From Stenotrophomonas sp. 364 (lineage in GTDB: Bacteria; Pseudomonadota; Gammaproteobacteria; Xanthomonadales; Xanthomonadaceae), in NCBI RefSeq assembly GCF_009832905.1, contig NZ_CP047135.1, forward strand, positions 4,008,001 through 4,072,000: a stretch of DNA of 64,000 nt, given 5' to 3'. A program made the translations under genes and the position numbers. Under the pieces are notes generated by a model. It was not told where the DNA came from and searched no databases. It was given only the letters and a program-made list of their open reading frames with translations. Below, piece by piece: positions 40,001 to 48,581 of the stretch. Within the stretch, counting starts at the first letter, position 1; every line of letters begins with the position of its first letter.

Positions 40001-40309
40001 GGAATTGTTGACCAGCAGGCCAGCGCCGGTTTCCCAGACAAAGGCATTGGTGGGAGCAGTGAAAACGAACACGTCCCCACCCAGGGTCATCTGGAACGAG
40101 GCAACGCCAGGGCCGCCGGTGTTGACCGGCACCCCCGAGGGTGGGCTGCTGAAGCTCTCGTTGAACGACGCAGCGCGGGCCGTCGGCATCAATATCCAGA
40201 ACAGCAGGAGTGCCGGGGCGAGCCAGGCCCACGCCCTGCGGCGCGATGTACCCGTGCGTCCTGCGTGCCCGGCAGTCTGTGCGGCGACGATTCCCATGTG
40301 CAGCTCCAT
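34094..40309 (-). CDS. Giant IPT/TIG-repeat autotransporter adhesin-like protein
   Basis: A 2071-residue type V secreted protein. A long signal region ends near residue 47 (LLLFWILMPTARAA). Nine IPT/TIG immunoglobulin-like domains follow (about residues 190-955): four near-identical alternating A-B pairs plus one divergent copy. Next come cadherin/FN3/putative-Ig type domains (about 955-1660), a short helical linker (about 1675-1715) and a 12-strand-type beta-barrel (about 1725-2022) closing with IGLQVRYG. A tail of about 48 residues then follows the barrel, which is unusual because barrels normally end in an aromatic residue. ATG 40309 has AAGGA upstream. Surface adhesion is inferred from architecture only. 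Confidence 0.88.
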   Translation of the reverse strand: MELHMGIVAAQTAGHAGRTGTSRRRAWAWLAPALLLFWILMPTARAASFNESFSSPPSGVPVNTGGPGVASFQMTLGGDVFVFTAPTNAFVWETGAGLLVNNSIPQLTIRRLDNAPFVLNTLGFNGDFGPDFPVTVRVMRNGSEVTQQLITPFFYGVQSYSAVEVDEIRMTGSDLLGVTFNGFAGNSQATAAAPTVTSVSPTAGPPGGGNTLLITGTGFTGATAVTFGGQAALGYAVDSATQIRAEAPAGSGTVNVRVTTAGGTSATSAANQYSYAAAPVITAVSPTSGPGAGGTTVILTGSNFSGATAVTFGANAATGYTVNSATQITATAPAGTGTVDIRVTTAGGTSATSAADQFTYVSAPTVTSVSPTAGPPGGGNTLLITGTGFTGATAVTFGGQAALGYAVDSATQIRAEAPAGSGTVNVRVTTAGGTSATSAANQYSYAAAPVITAVSPTSGPGAGGTTVILTGSNFSGATAVTFGANAATGYTVNSATQITATAPAGTGTVDIRVTTVGGTSATSAADQFTYVSAPTVTSVSPTAGPPGGGNTLLITGTGFTGATAVTFGGQAALGYAVDSATQIRAEAPAGSGTVNVRVTTAGGTSATGAANQYSYAAAPVITAVSPTSGPGAGGTTVILTGSNFSGATAVTFGANAAAGYTVNSATQITATAPAGTGTVDIRVTTAGGTSATSAADQFTYVSAPTVTSVSPTAGPPGGGNTLLITGTGFTGATAVTFGGQAALGYAVDSATQIRAEAPAGSGTVNVRVTTSGGTSATSAANQYSYAAAPVITAVSPTSGPGAGGTTVTLTGSNFSGATAVTFGANAATGYTVNSTTQITATAPAGTGTVDIRVTTVGGISATSAADQFTYVAAPTVTSLSPAIGPTAGGTTVVITGVNLAGTTAVVFGTTPASAFIVNSSTQITASAPANAAGTLNVRVVTAGGVSADGVGSEYRYVSAPVASSFTYPSEVPYNAGGNLPLAFNLASQASNSPTAFAVTSATTTLGGSVSIDAVGQVSYVAPVGRRAVNDSFQYTASNGGGTSAPATVTLALGNPTLTAALTGNGVHGVALSVAAISVSGGRAPYTCAAMPVSGTLPAGVQLNADCSLSGTPTQSGSFTFAAEITDSSSAAFTAASSPLTLAISASVPSAPSIGTATFSGTGAVTVTFSAPVSDGGAAITQYTVTAHPGGAYVTGSGSPLTVTGLTAGTGYTFTVTATNAAGTSVGSAPSNTATPIAALVAGPVNATIPYGASATPIALVINGVPATVAVVDAPAHGTAVISGNGIQYTPHPGYAGADRFSYRASDAFSTSAPADVSITVAPPTVALTQATLAEGSTSAAYSQTLQATGGAEPYTFAVTAGALPAGIALQSDGTLSGRATVAGTFAFAVTVTDSSTGEGPFTANRSYSLVIAAPSVVLDLPTLPDADGAQSYTQQLTASGGTAPYRFALRAGRLPTGLALSESGAVSGEPTEAGTFAFEVQVTDANGFGGNRAYTFVVQSAAQAIAAFVATPDAPVYRPGGTFTVSASGGASGQPVLFASASPSVCSVQGGTVTMLAAGTCALTADQAGNGLYAAAPQRRMDVVIAAATPVITWVENLSKVYGEDAFELQAPQSNSPGAFTFTSSNTAVATVNGRTVTLQGEGTTTITAAQAASAGYAAASVQVKLVVAGRPDPTQDPQVVSSLQAQVDATVRFAQVQQANVRDRLRQVRTGTNASSMNVVLAYAGGNGQQGLSVPVGNGLLDAPALPQGWGTWAAGTLSFGSVGRGRTSADFNTGGITVGADRALGENVLLGVAGSWGRQDTSFDGSPSTTDADQRSLALYGLWRSGEHVFIDAMLAAGKLDFSMTRWSELAAASARSSRAGDQLFGSLTFGYEHRTATGATFTTYGRYDGHKAELDPYREHGLGVYDLSYGRQDVESSVVALGLEGTHAFKSDRVTWRPHWSVEYRTALDDRSDVAMNYVQRPVARDYLLAMHSYNDDTLSVGAGVDLQWDSGWMFSLLIGHDQGRNTLSSNSIGLQVRYGSRSSAPTVRSRPQGNDLLGAAQAQPGCADTPAGCVSATVPREGMTGAR
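37681..39730 (-). repeat. Coding tandem repeat, 510-bp period x 4
   Basis: The block TCACTGTCGGCGCG recurs at 37681, 38191, 38701, 39211 and 39721, exactly 510 bases (170 codons) apart. Each period encodes one A-type (PPGGGNTLLITGTGF) and one B-type (GAGGTTVILTGSNF) IPT domain. Copies differ at only a few positions, many of them silent, which implies recent duplication or ongoing gene conversion. Confidence 0.93.
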
Positions 40310-40588
40310 GTTCTGATCCTTGAATACGCTTGCCGACACGCAAGCCAAGCCAGTGCGGCACGCCAGGCAACTGCCCGACTGCGATCGCACCTTGTTATCC
40401 CTGATTGAAAAACACCCTGGCACCAGAACGGGCCACCCGGTCCTTCCCCCGCCTGCATCACCAGCGCACCGCTCCCCTACCGGCGTGCGTGAAAAGGCAC
40501 CCCGACGACAGGTAATAGCGGCTGGACGCGGCGATTGCTTTAGCAGCCGCGATGTTGCCACCGTCCCACCTGCCGCTTTGCCGCGTCA
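40310..40588. other. Upstream region of the autotransporter gene
   Basis: No gene is supported. AAGGATCAGAAC before the ATG is the ribosome site. I could not identify a confident sigma-70 promoter. The sequence is less GC-rich than the coding DNA around it (for example CTTGTTATCCCTGATTGAAAAACACC). Confidence 0.45.
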
Positions 40589-40617
40589 TTCCGTGAATAA
40601 CAGCACGGAATTTTTTT
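40589..40617 (+). terminator. Terminator-like hairpin on the plus strand, no gene upstream
   Basis: TTCCGTG, loop AATAACAG, CACGGAA, then TTTTTTT. The T run is on the plus strand although both neighbours are transcribed from the minus strand. Confidence 0.5.
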
Positions 40618-40690
40618 CACAAGTATGAGTGAGATGATCTCGAATCGTGATCCGGATGGATAGTCAGGATTTTCCGGACACGCCATGCCG

Positions 40691-40715
40691 GTGGAGCCGA
40701 CCGTTGGTCGGCTGC
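40691..40715 (+). repeat. SMAG/REP palindrome
   Basis: GTGG instead of GTAG, then AGCCGACC-GTT-GGTCGGCT-GC. A weaker related stem (GGCCGACC/CGATCGGC) is seen at about 40772-40797. Confidence 0.75.
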
Positions 40716-40841
40716 TGCTGATCTGCGGCGCAAGAGCGACAGGGACATCGAAGGTCCCTGCGCGCCGAGGCGGGCCGACCAGCGATCGGCTTCAACGGGA
40801 TGCGACGCGTCACGCCATCTGCCAGGTGGCTGAAAAAACGC

Positions 40842-40871
40842 AAAAAAAAACCGCGGAATCCGCGGCTTTTT
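40842..40871 (-). terminator. Terminator of the thioredoxin-like gene
   Basis: Minus strand: AAGCCGCGGATTCCGCGG followed by TTTTTTTTTGCGTTTTTT, six bases past the stop. Short perfect stem CCGCGGA/TCCGCGG and a very long T run. Confidence 0.88.
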
Positions 40872-40876
40872 CTCGA

Positions 40877-41485
40877 TCACGACGCCTTGGGTGGCGCCCA
40901 TTGCTTCATGAAAGCGAAGAAGCGGTCACGGTCGTAGCCCTTCTTCTGCCCCTTGTCCGCCTCCAGCTCCCCGGTGAACTGCGAATGCAGCAGCGTGCCG
41001 TCGGCATCAAGCACGAACAGGTGCGGGTAGCCCTTCACTGCCGGGAACTGCGACAGGAATGCCGCGTTCTCGTTGTCTTCGCTGTAGTTGACCTTCATCC
41101 ACACGAAGTTGGCGTCGCGGAAGCTGCGGATCTCCGCATCGCCCTCGATGAAGGCATCCATCAGGTGGCACCACGAGCACCACTCCCCGCCCACGTCCAG
41201 CACGATCCGCTTGCCCCCGCGCTGGGCCTCGACCTTGGCCGTGGCCAGGTCGGCGACCGGATCGCGGGCCGGGTCGAACTGCGCGTTGAGCGCCGCCACG
41301 GCGGCGACATCCGCCGCGGCCGGGGTATTGCCCGAGGCCACCGGTACGCTGGGATCGGCGACCGGCGCCTTCTGCTCGGTGGTGTCCACCGGCTGCGCAG
41401 GCGCAGCGGTGGGCGTCGACGACGGCGAACAGGCGGCCAGCAGGCCGGCCACGATCATCGACATTGCCGCTGCTTTCATGCGCAT
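40877..41485 (-). CDS. Thioredoxin-fold lipoprotein
   Basis: A 202-residue envelope protein. A lipoprotein signal ends GLLAAC (Cys near residue 19). A Ser/Pro/Ala linker is followed by a thioredoxin domain with the redox pair in GEWCSWCHLMDAF (WCSWC, about residues 106-110), then NFVWMKVNYSEDNENAAFL, the cis-Pro region KGYPHLFVLDADG and LLHSQFTGELEADKGQKKGYD. This layout resembles DsbD-gamma/SoxW-like or DUF255-like thiol reductases of the periplasm. The substrate is unknown. It follows the peptide transporter gene by 8 bases and is probably co-transcribed with it. Confidence 0.87.
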   Translation of the reverse strand: MRMKAAAMSMIVAGLLAACSPSSTPTAAPAQPVDTTEQKAPVADPSVPVASGNTPAAADVAAVAALNAQFDPARDPVADLATAKVEAQRGGKRIVLDVGGEWCSWCHLMDAFIEGDAEIRSFRDANFVWMKVNYSEDNENAAFLSQFPAVKGYPHLFVLDADGTLLHSQFTGELEADKGQKKGYDRDRFFAFMKQWAPPKAS

Positions 41486-41493
41486 CGCAGACC

Positions 41494-42996
<1,503 letters not shown>

Positions 42997-43237
42997 GCGG
43001 GATTCCTGGGTTCGGTGGAAGACATGCACGTCCGATGTGCGAACAGCGCGGGAGAATCCCAGACCAACGGCGTTCACGTCAAATACACGCCGATCCGTGC
43101 AGGTGGCGGCATGCTCGCTGAACTTGCACCTGCAACCATCGGGGATGACCCGTCAGCGCAGCAACGGCGGGGGCTGCGGGCAGCCCCGTGGTCATCCGGG
43201 CGTCATGATGAATAGGGCGATCGGGCCCGGCGCGGGC

Positions 43238-44116
43238 TCAGGCGTCGGGTGGCATCGGGTCGTCGTTGCGGATCGTGGTGCGCACCTGGAACAGCTCCGG
43301 GAAGAAGGTCAGCTCCAGCGCCTGGCGCAGGAAGCCGACCCCGCTGGAGCCGCCGGTGCCGCGCTTGAAGCCGATCACCCGCATCACCGTGCGCATGTGA
43401 CGGAAGCGCCACAGCTGGAACGCGGTCTCCAGATCCACCAGGTCCTCGCACAACGCATACTCGCGCCAGAAGCGGTCGGTGTTCTGATAGATCCGCTCGA
43501 ACACCGGGTGCAGGGCGTCGTCGGCCACGTGCGGCTGCTGCCAGTCGCGGCCGGTGTACTCGGCCGGCACCGGGTGGCCGAAGCGGGCCAGGTAGCGCAG
43601 GAATTCCTCGTACAGGCTGGGCGCGTCCAGCACTTCCTGCAGCTGCGCCTGGCCGGCCGGGTCGTGCGAGAACACCTGCAGCATCTGCGCGTTCTTGTTG
43701 CCCAGCAGGAACTCGATGTAGCGGTACTGCAGCGACTGGAAGCCCGAAGACGGGCCCAGCACGTCGCGGAAGCCCATGTACTCGGACGGGGTCAGGGTTT
43801 CCAGCACCGACCACTGCTCGGTCAGCTGGCGCAGCACCTGCTTGCTGCGCGCCAGCACCTTGCGGCACTGCCAGACCTCGTCGCGCTGCAGGAAGCCGAT
43901 GGCCGCGCGCAGTTCGTGGGCCAGCAGCTTCAGCCACAGCTCGGAGGTCTGGTGCTGGATGATGAAGAGCATCTCATCGTGGTGCGGCGGGTTGGACAGC
44001 GGCTGCTGGGCGCTCAGCAGCTGGTCCAGCCGCAGGTAGCCGCCGTAGGTCAGGCGCCCCTGCAGATCGGTGTGGATACCGGCTTCGAGGTCGCGTTGGT
44101 TCTTCTCGACGGACAT
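43238..44116 (-). CDS. kynA: Tryptophan 2,3-dioxygenase
   Basis: A 292-residue haem dioxygenase that opens the tryptophan ring to N-formylkynurenine, the entry to the kynurenine pathway. It is almost identical in layout to the structurally solved X. campestris enzyme: [16 protein letters not shown], the catalytic His of [18 protein letters not shown], the Arg of the [14 protein letters not shown] region, and [23 protein letters not shown] with the proximal haem His. ATG 44116 matches the homologues. It has no kynurenine-pathway neighbours here, so other steps must be elsewhere. Confidence 0.96.
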   Translation of the reverse strand: MSVEKNQRDLEAGIHTDLQGRLTYGGYLRLDQLLSAQQPLSNPPHHDEMLFIIQHQTSELWLKLLAHELRAAIGFLQRDEVWQCRKVLARSKQVLRQLTEQWSVLETLTPSEYMGFRDVLGPSSGFQSLQYRYIEFLLGNKNAQMLQVFSHDPAGQAQLQEVLDAPSLYEEFLRYLARFGHPVPAEYTGRDWQQPHVADDALHPVFERIYQNTDRFWREYALCEDLVDLETAFQLWRFRHMRTVMRVIGFKRGTGGSSGVGFLRQALELTFFPELFQVRTTIRNDDPMPPDA

Positions 44117-44451
44117 GGCGTGGGCCAAATGAGGGGGTCAAAGGGTAGCGCACAGCATGCGCTCCCGGGCGGCGGGGGCCATGCGCCGGCGTGTGGTGCC
44201 GGGGCGGGGGCCGGATTCTGCGCGGGCAGGCCCGCCGCGGCACGGCGCCGCCCTGCCCTGCCGCCGCTCGCTCATGCCTGGTTGCGGCAACTGAATACGT
44301 TGCAGTCATTGGCATTTCGCGCCCCTTCCGGGGTATATGGGCGTATTGTCCACCGGGACACTTGCTGCGCCGCAGGACGGCTTTTTCGTACGCCTTCCTT
44401 AACATGGCAATTCATATCATTTGTAACTTCCTGTCGAAGGTGCAGTACGCA
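44117..44451. other. Divergent promoter region of kynA and the pdh operon
   Basis: A 335-base spacer. The half near kynA is GC-rich; the half near pdhA is more AT-rich (for example CAATTCATATCATTTGTAAC at 44408-44427), as expected for promoters. I do not see one clear -35/-10 pair. In-frame ATG 44404 would add 16 residues to PdhA. Confidence 0.5.
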
Positions 44452-45534
44452 ATGACGGTTGCCGCTGAGTTCAAGATCGAATACCTGCAGTACCTGGACA
44501 CGGACGGCACGCTCGTCCGCGATGACCTGCCCGAGGCCCTACGCGATCCACGCGCGCTGCTGCCGATGTTCAAGCAGATGCTGTTCGTGCGCGTGTTCGA
44601 CGGCAAGTCGATCGCGCTGCAGCGCACCGGCAAGCTGGGTACGTACGCGGCCTGCCTGGGCCACGAAGCCGCCCACGTGGGCATCGGCGCCGCGATGCAG
44701 AAGGACGACGTGTTCGCCCCGTCCTACCGCGAGTACGGCGCGATGTTCATGCGTGGCGTGCGCCCGCACGACGTGCTGATGTACTGGGGCGGCGACGAGC
44801 GTGGCAACGACTACGGCGGCAACGCGGCCAAGGACTTCCCGTTCTGCGTGCCGATTTCCACCCAGTGCCTGCACGCGGCCGGCGCGGCGCTGAAGTTCAA
44901 GCTCAACAACGAAAAGCAGATCGCGGTGGCGGTGTGCGGCGATGGCGGCAGCTCCAAGACCGACTTCTACGCTGCCCTGAACTCCGCCGGTGCCTACAAG
45001 CTCCCGTTGATCCTGTGCATCGTCAACAACGGCTGGGCCATCTCGGTCCCGCGTTCGGCCCAGACCGGTGCCGAAACGCTGGCGCAGAAGGGGCTGGCCG
45101 GTGGCCTGTTCTGCCTGCAGGTGGACGGCAACGATCTGATCGCGGTGATGGCCGCCATGCTGCAGGCGCGCGAACGCGCGCTGGCCGGCGACGGCGGCAC
45201 CGTGCTGGAACTGATGACCTACCGCCTGTCCGACCACACCACCGCCGATGACGCGCGCCGCTACCGCGACGACGCCGAAGTGAAGGATGCCTGGCAGCGC
45301 GAGCCGATGCTGCGCCTGCGCAAGTACCTCACCAACGCCGGTGTGTGGAGCGAGGAAGAGGAAGCCGCCTGGACCGCCGAGTGCGGCAAGCGCGTGGACG
45401 AAGAAGTGAACCTGTACCTCAATACCCCGGTGCAGCCGGTGGAGGCGATGTTCGACTTCCTGTATGCCGACCCGCCGCAGGACCTGCTGGCCCAGCGTGC
45501 GCAGGCGATCGCCCTGGAGCAGCGCCATGGATGA
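44452..45534 (+). CDS. pdhA: Pyruvate dehydrogenase E1 component, alpha subunit
   Basis: A 360-residue subunit of the two-chain E1 that decarboxylates pyruvate and passes the acetyl group to E2. The thiamine diphosphate motif is VAVCGDGGSSKTDFYAALNSAGAYKLPLILCIVNN in segments (about residues 160-192). The N-terminal part has the RxxxKxxLFxR-like KQMLFVRVFDGKSIALQRTGKLGTYAACLGHEA. It resembles Gram-positive/branched-chain-type E1-alpha, not the single-chain AceE. ATG 44452 is chosen. The stop overlaps or closely precedes pdhB. Confidence 0.94.
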   Translation: MTVAAEFKIEYLQYLDTDGTLVRDDLPEALRDPRALLPMFKQMLFVRVFDGKSIALQRTGKLGTYAACLGHEAAHVGIGAAMQKDDVFAPSYREYGAMFMRGVRPHDVLMYWGGDERGNDYGGNAAKDFPFCVPISTQCLHAAGAALKFKLNNEKQIAVAVCGDGGSSKTDFYAALNSAGAYKLPLILCIVNNGWAISVPRSAQTGAETLAQKGLAGGLFCLQVDGNDLIAVMAAMLQARERALAGDGGTVLELMTYRLSDHTTADDARRYRDDAEVKDAWQREPMLRLRKYLTNAGVWSEEEEAAWTAECGKRVDEEVNLYLNTPVQPVEAMFDFLYADPPQDLLAQRAQAIALEQRHG

Positions 45535-45607
45535 GATCAAGAACGGCGCCTCCAGCGCGCAGACCAACGCCGCCGACAGCGCCGCCGCCGCGCGCGGAGA
45601 AGAGAGC

Positions 45608-46594
45608 ATGACCACCACCCCGATCACCCTCATCGAAGCCATTACCCAGGCGCTGGCCTGGGAGCTGGAGCACGACAAGTCGGTGCTGGTGCTGGGCGAA
45701 GACGTGGGCGTCAACGGCGGAGTGTTCCGCGCCACGGCCGGCCTGCAGCAGCGCTTTGGCGCCGACCGCATCCTGGACACCCCGCTGGATGAAACGACCA
45801 TCGCCGGGCTGACCATCGGCCTGGCCGCACAGGGCATGAAGCCGGTGGCCGAAGCCCAGTTCGACGGCTTCATGTACCCGATGGTGGACCACATCATCTG
45901 CCACGCCGCGCGCCTGCGTTACCGCACCCGTGGCCGCCTGCACTGCCCGATGGTGCTGCGCGTGCCGTGGGGCGGTGGCATCCGCGCGCCTGAGCACCAC
46001 AGCGAAGCCAACGAATCGATCTTCACCAACGTGCCGGGCCTGCGCGTGGTGCTGCCGTCCTCGCCGCAGCGCGCCTATGGCCTGTTGCTGGCCGCGATCC
46101 GCGAACCGGATCCGGTGATCTATATGGAGCCCAAGCGCATCTACCGCCAGTACAAGGAAGTGGTCGTCAACGACGGCGAAGCCTTGCCGCTGGACGTGTG
46201 CTTCGTGCTGCGCGACGGCACCGACGTGACCCTGGTCACCTGGGGCGCGCAGGTGAAGGAAGCGCTGGAAGCAGCCGACAAGCTGGCCGGCGAAGGCATC
46301 AGTGCCGAAGTGATCGACGTGGCCACGCTGCGCCCGCTCGACTTTGCCACCATCGCCGAGTCGGTGGCCAAGACTGGCCGCTGCGTGATCGTGCAGGAGG
46401 CGCCGAAGACGGCCGGCTTCGGTGCGGAAATCGCCGCGCGCCTGGCCGAGGAATCGCTGTACGACCTGCTGGCACCGGTCGAGCGCGTCACCGGCTATGA
46501 CACCCACATTCCGTTGTTCCGCCTGGAAATGAAGTACCTGCCAAGCGTGGACCGGATCGTCAGCGCTGCCAAACGCGCCATTGCGGCAGGCTGA
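45608..46594 (+). CDS. pdhB: Pyruvate dehydrogenase E1 component, beta subunit
   Basis: A 328-residue transketolase-like subunit completing the E1 active site. It shows TLIEAITQALAWELEHDKSVLVLGEDVGVNGGVFRAT in segments near the start, RILDTPLDETTIAGLTIGLA, EAQFDGFMYPMVDHI, RVPWGGGIRAPEHHSEANE and LPSSPQRAYGLLLAAI. I choose ATG 45608, eight bases after GGAG and at the point where similarity begins. ATG 45527, which overlaps the pdhA stop, would add 27 low-complexity residues and is an alternative. Confidence 0.93.
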   Translation: MTTTPITLIEAITQALAWELEHDKSVLVLGEDVGVNGGVFRATAGLQQRFGADRILDTPLDETTIAGLTIGLAAQGMKPVAEAQFDGFMYPMVDHIICHAARLRYRTRGRLHCPMVLRVPWGGGIRAPEHHSEANESIFTNVPGLRVVLPSSPQRAYGLLLAAIREPDPVIYMEPKRIYRQYKEVVVNDGEALPLDVCFVLRDGTDVTLVTWGAQVKEALEAADKLAGEGISAEVIDVATLRPLDFATIAESVAKTGRCVIVQEAPKTAGFGAEIAARLAEESLYDLLAPVERVTGYDTHIPLFRLEMKYLPSVDRIVSAAKRAIAAG

Positions 46595-46595
46595 C

Positions 46596-46949
46596 GTGCG
46601 GGCCCGCCTCCTAGGCCCGTACCGCAGCCAGTACCCCAACCCGCTCCGGTTCCGCACCGGCCAGATCGTCGAACTGGGTGTTCGTGACGAAGAATGGCCG
46701 GCGTTTGCCTGGGTACGCACCGATGACGGGCGTGCCGGCTGGGCACCGGTGGCGTGGTTGCAGTTGCTGGACGAGGGTCGCGCAGAAGCCCTGCGCGACT
46801 ACGACGCCCGCGAACTGGATGTGGACAGCGGTGAACTGGTCAAACTGCATCATGAACACGGTGGTTGGTGGTGGTCCGAGCGCGCGAACGGCGCGACGGG
46901 CTGGCTGCCGGCCCGCGATCTCGAACTGCTGGAAGAGAACTGCACATGA
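46596..46949 (+). CDS. Small protein with two SH3-like domains, inside the pdh operon
   Basis: A 117-residue protein. Two similar halves are each built of short beta strands with Trp and Gly turns: LRFRTGQIVELGVRDEEWPAFAWVRTDDGRAGWAP (about residues 16-52) and ALRDYDARELDVDSGELVKLHHEHGGWWWSERANGATGWLP (about 65-107). The second matches the SH3 pattern ALYDY...WWxA...G.xGxxP well. It starts at GTG 46596 right after pdhB and its stop overlaps the E2 start (ATGA), so it is made with the complex. It may bind proline-rich linkers such as those of E2, but this is inference. Confidence 0.8.
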   Translation: MRARLLGPYRSQYPNPLRFRTGQIVELGVRDEEWPAFAWVRTDDGRAGWAPVAWLQLLDEGRAEALRDYDARELDVDSGELVKLHHEHGGWWWSERANGATGWLPARDLELLEENCT

Positions 46950-48343
46950 GTGAGAACAAGAATTTCCACCTGCCCGACCTCGGCGAAGGCCTGCCGGACG
47001 CCACGATCGTGGAGTGGTTCGTCAAGGTAGGCGACGTGATCGCGCTCGACGCGCCGCTGGTCTCCATGGAGACCGCCAAGGCCGTGGTCGAAGTGCCCTC
47101 GCCGTTCTCCGGCAAGGTGCTGGCGCTGGCCGGCGGTGAAGGCGACATCATTCCCACCGGCAGCGTGCTGGCCCAGTTCGAACTGGACCCGAACATGCCG
47201 CAGCGCGCCGATGGCCAGGACACCGGCCACAGCCACGGACATGCCGCACCGTCGCCTACCCCCAGCACCGGCCAGACCGCGGCCGCGCAGCCGGACAAGG
47301 TGGTGGCGTCGGACAACGGGGGCGAGATCGCCAAGCCCGGCGCCGAGCGCGATGACGCCGGCACTGTGGTCGGCGCCATGCAGAGCTCCAATGCCGTGCA
47401 CGCCGAACAGGCCGTCGCCGTGGGCGGGGTCAAGGCCGTGCCGGCCGTGCGCGCCACCGCGCGCAAGCTGGGCGTGGACCTCACCCGCGTGCGTGCCACC
47501 GGCACCGATGGCGCGGTGACCATGGCCGACGTCAAGCAGGCCGCCGCCGATGGCAGCGCCAAGGTCGGCGCTGCGCCGGCACGCGCCGCCGTGGCCGCAC
47601 CGGCTGCCGCTGCACCGGCACCGGTGGCGCGCGCCGGCGAATCGCGTACGCCGCTGTCGGCCGCCGGTCGCCCGATGCGCACCCAGCCGCCGGGCGTGGT
47701 GGCCAAGGGCCAGCCGGAACCGCTCAAGGGCGTGCGCCGGAACATGGCGCGGGTCATGGCCGATGCGCACAGCAAGGTCGTGCCGACCACGCTCAACGAC
47801 GACGCCGACATCCACGCCTGGGTGCCGGGCAACGACGTCACCGCGCGCCTGGTGCGCTCGATCGTGGTGGCCTGCCAGAAGGTGCCGGCCCTGAACGCGT
47901 GGTTCGACGGCGATGCGCTCACCCGCACGCTGCACAACCAGGTGGACATCGGCATCGCGGTGGACACCGACGACGGCCTGTTCGTGCCTGCCCTGCGCAA
48001 CGCCGACATGCTCGACGCCCGTGGCATCCGCGAGGGCGTGAACCGCCTGCGCGAGCAGGTGGAATCGCGCTCGATCGCCGCCTCCGAGCTGAGCGGCTAC
48101 ACCATCTCGCTGTCCAACTTCGGCATGTTCGCCGGCCGCTACGCGACCCCGGTCGTGGTGCCGCCGTGCGTGGCCATCGTCGGTGCCGGCCGTGCCCGCC
48201 ACCAGATGACCCCGGTGATGGGCGGCGTGGAAGCGCACAAGGTGATCCCGCTGTCGGTCACCTTCGACCACCGCGCGGCGACCGGCGGTGAGGCGGCGCG
48301 CTTCCTGCGGGCGATGCTGGATGATCTGGCGCTGGCCAGCTGA
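46946..48343 (+). CDS. pdhC: Dihydrolipoamide acyltransferase E2 of pyruvate dehydrogenase
   Basis: A 465-residue E2 chain. One lipoyl domain (residues 1-82) carries the lipoylated Lys in SMETAKAVVEVPSPFSG. A long Ala/Pro linker (about 90-155) leads to a peripheral-subunit-binding domain (AVPAVRATARKLGVDLTRVRATGTDGAVTMADV, in parts, about 168-202). A second Ala/Pro linker precedes the catalytic core, with GMFAGRYATPVVVPPCVAIVG and the active-site motif FDHRAATGGEAARFL. It forms the core of the complex. Last gene of the pdh operon; E3 is not nearby. Start ATG 46946 overlaps the SH3 gene. Confidence 0.94.
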   Translation: MSENKNFHLPDLGEGLPDATIVEWFVKVGDVIALDAPLVSMETAKAVVEVPSPFSGKVLALAGGEGDIIPTGSVLAQFELDPNMPQRADGQDTGHSHGHAAPSPTPSTGQTAAAQPDKVVASDNGGEIAKPGAERDDAGTVVGAMQSSNAVHAEQAVAVGGVKAVPAVRATARKLGVDLTRVRATGTDGAVTMADVKQAAADGSAKVGAAPARAAVAAPAAAAPAPVARAGESRTPLSAAGRPMRTQPPGVVAKGQPEPLKGVRRNMARVMADAHSKVVPTTLNDDADIHAWVPGNDVTARLVRSIVVACQKVPALNAWFDGDALTRTLHNQVDIGIAVDTDDGLFVPALRNADMLDARGIREGVNRLREQVESRSIAASELSGYTISLSNFGMFAGRYATPVVVPPCVAIVGAGRARHQMTPVMGGVEAHKVIPLSVTFDHRAATGGEAARFLRAMLDDLALAS

Positions 48344-48356
48344 TCTGCGCGAGCGG

Positions 48357-48379
48357 GTAGCTGCCGACCGTTGGTCGGC
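48357..48379 (+). repeat. SMAG/REP palindrome
   Basis: GTAG-CTGCCGACC-GTT-GGTCGGC, 14 bases after the E2 stop. It differs from the common form at the base of the stem. Confidence 0.75.
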
Positions 48380-48396
48380 GGGCAATGACGGATACG

Positions 48397-48430
48397 ACAA
48401 TGGCCACCGCAAGGTGGCCGTTGTTGTTTG
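48397..48430 (+). terminator. Terminator of the pdh operon
   Basis: ACAATGGCCACC, loop GCAA, GGTGGCCGTTGT then TGTTTG. Long stem with one G-T pair and a weak T run, 54 bases past the E2 stop. Confidence 0.75.
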
Positions 48431-48437
48431 CGCCCCG

Positions 48438-48581
48438 GTAGTGCCAACCGCTGGCCGGCTCCTCCGTATACCGTGCAGCCGACCAACGGTCGGCTCTACC
48501 CGGTTGGGGTTCCTGCAGCCGACCAACGGTCGGCTCTACCTCGGTTGGGTTTCTGTGCAGCCGACCAACGGTCGGCTCTAC
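48438..48581 (-). repeat. REP cluster: one variant and three tandem SMAG copies
   Basis: A plus-strand variant GTAG-TGCCAACC-GCT-GGCCGGC at 48438-48462, then three minus-strand copies at 48475-48499, 48515-48539 and 48557-48581 (period 40-42). The copies are separated by similar spacers (CCGGTTGGGGTTCCT and CTCGGTTGGGTTTCTGT). The last copy supplies the stop codon of the next gene. Confidence 0.88.

Noticed and set aside
33917..40309. Autotransporter repeats as a mobile element
   Set aside because: The repeats are in frame, have a 170-codon period, and encode IPT domains without transposase or terminal inverted repeats.
48475..48581. Second repeat array considered as CRISPR
   Set aside because: Only three units with near-identical 15-17-base spacers, and the same palindrome occurs singly elsewhere.
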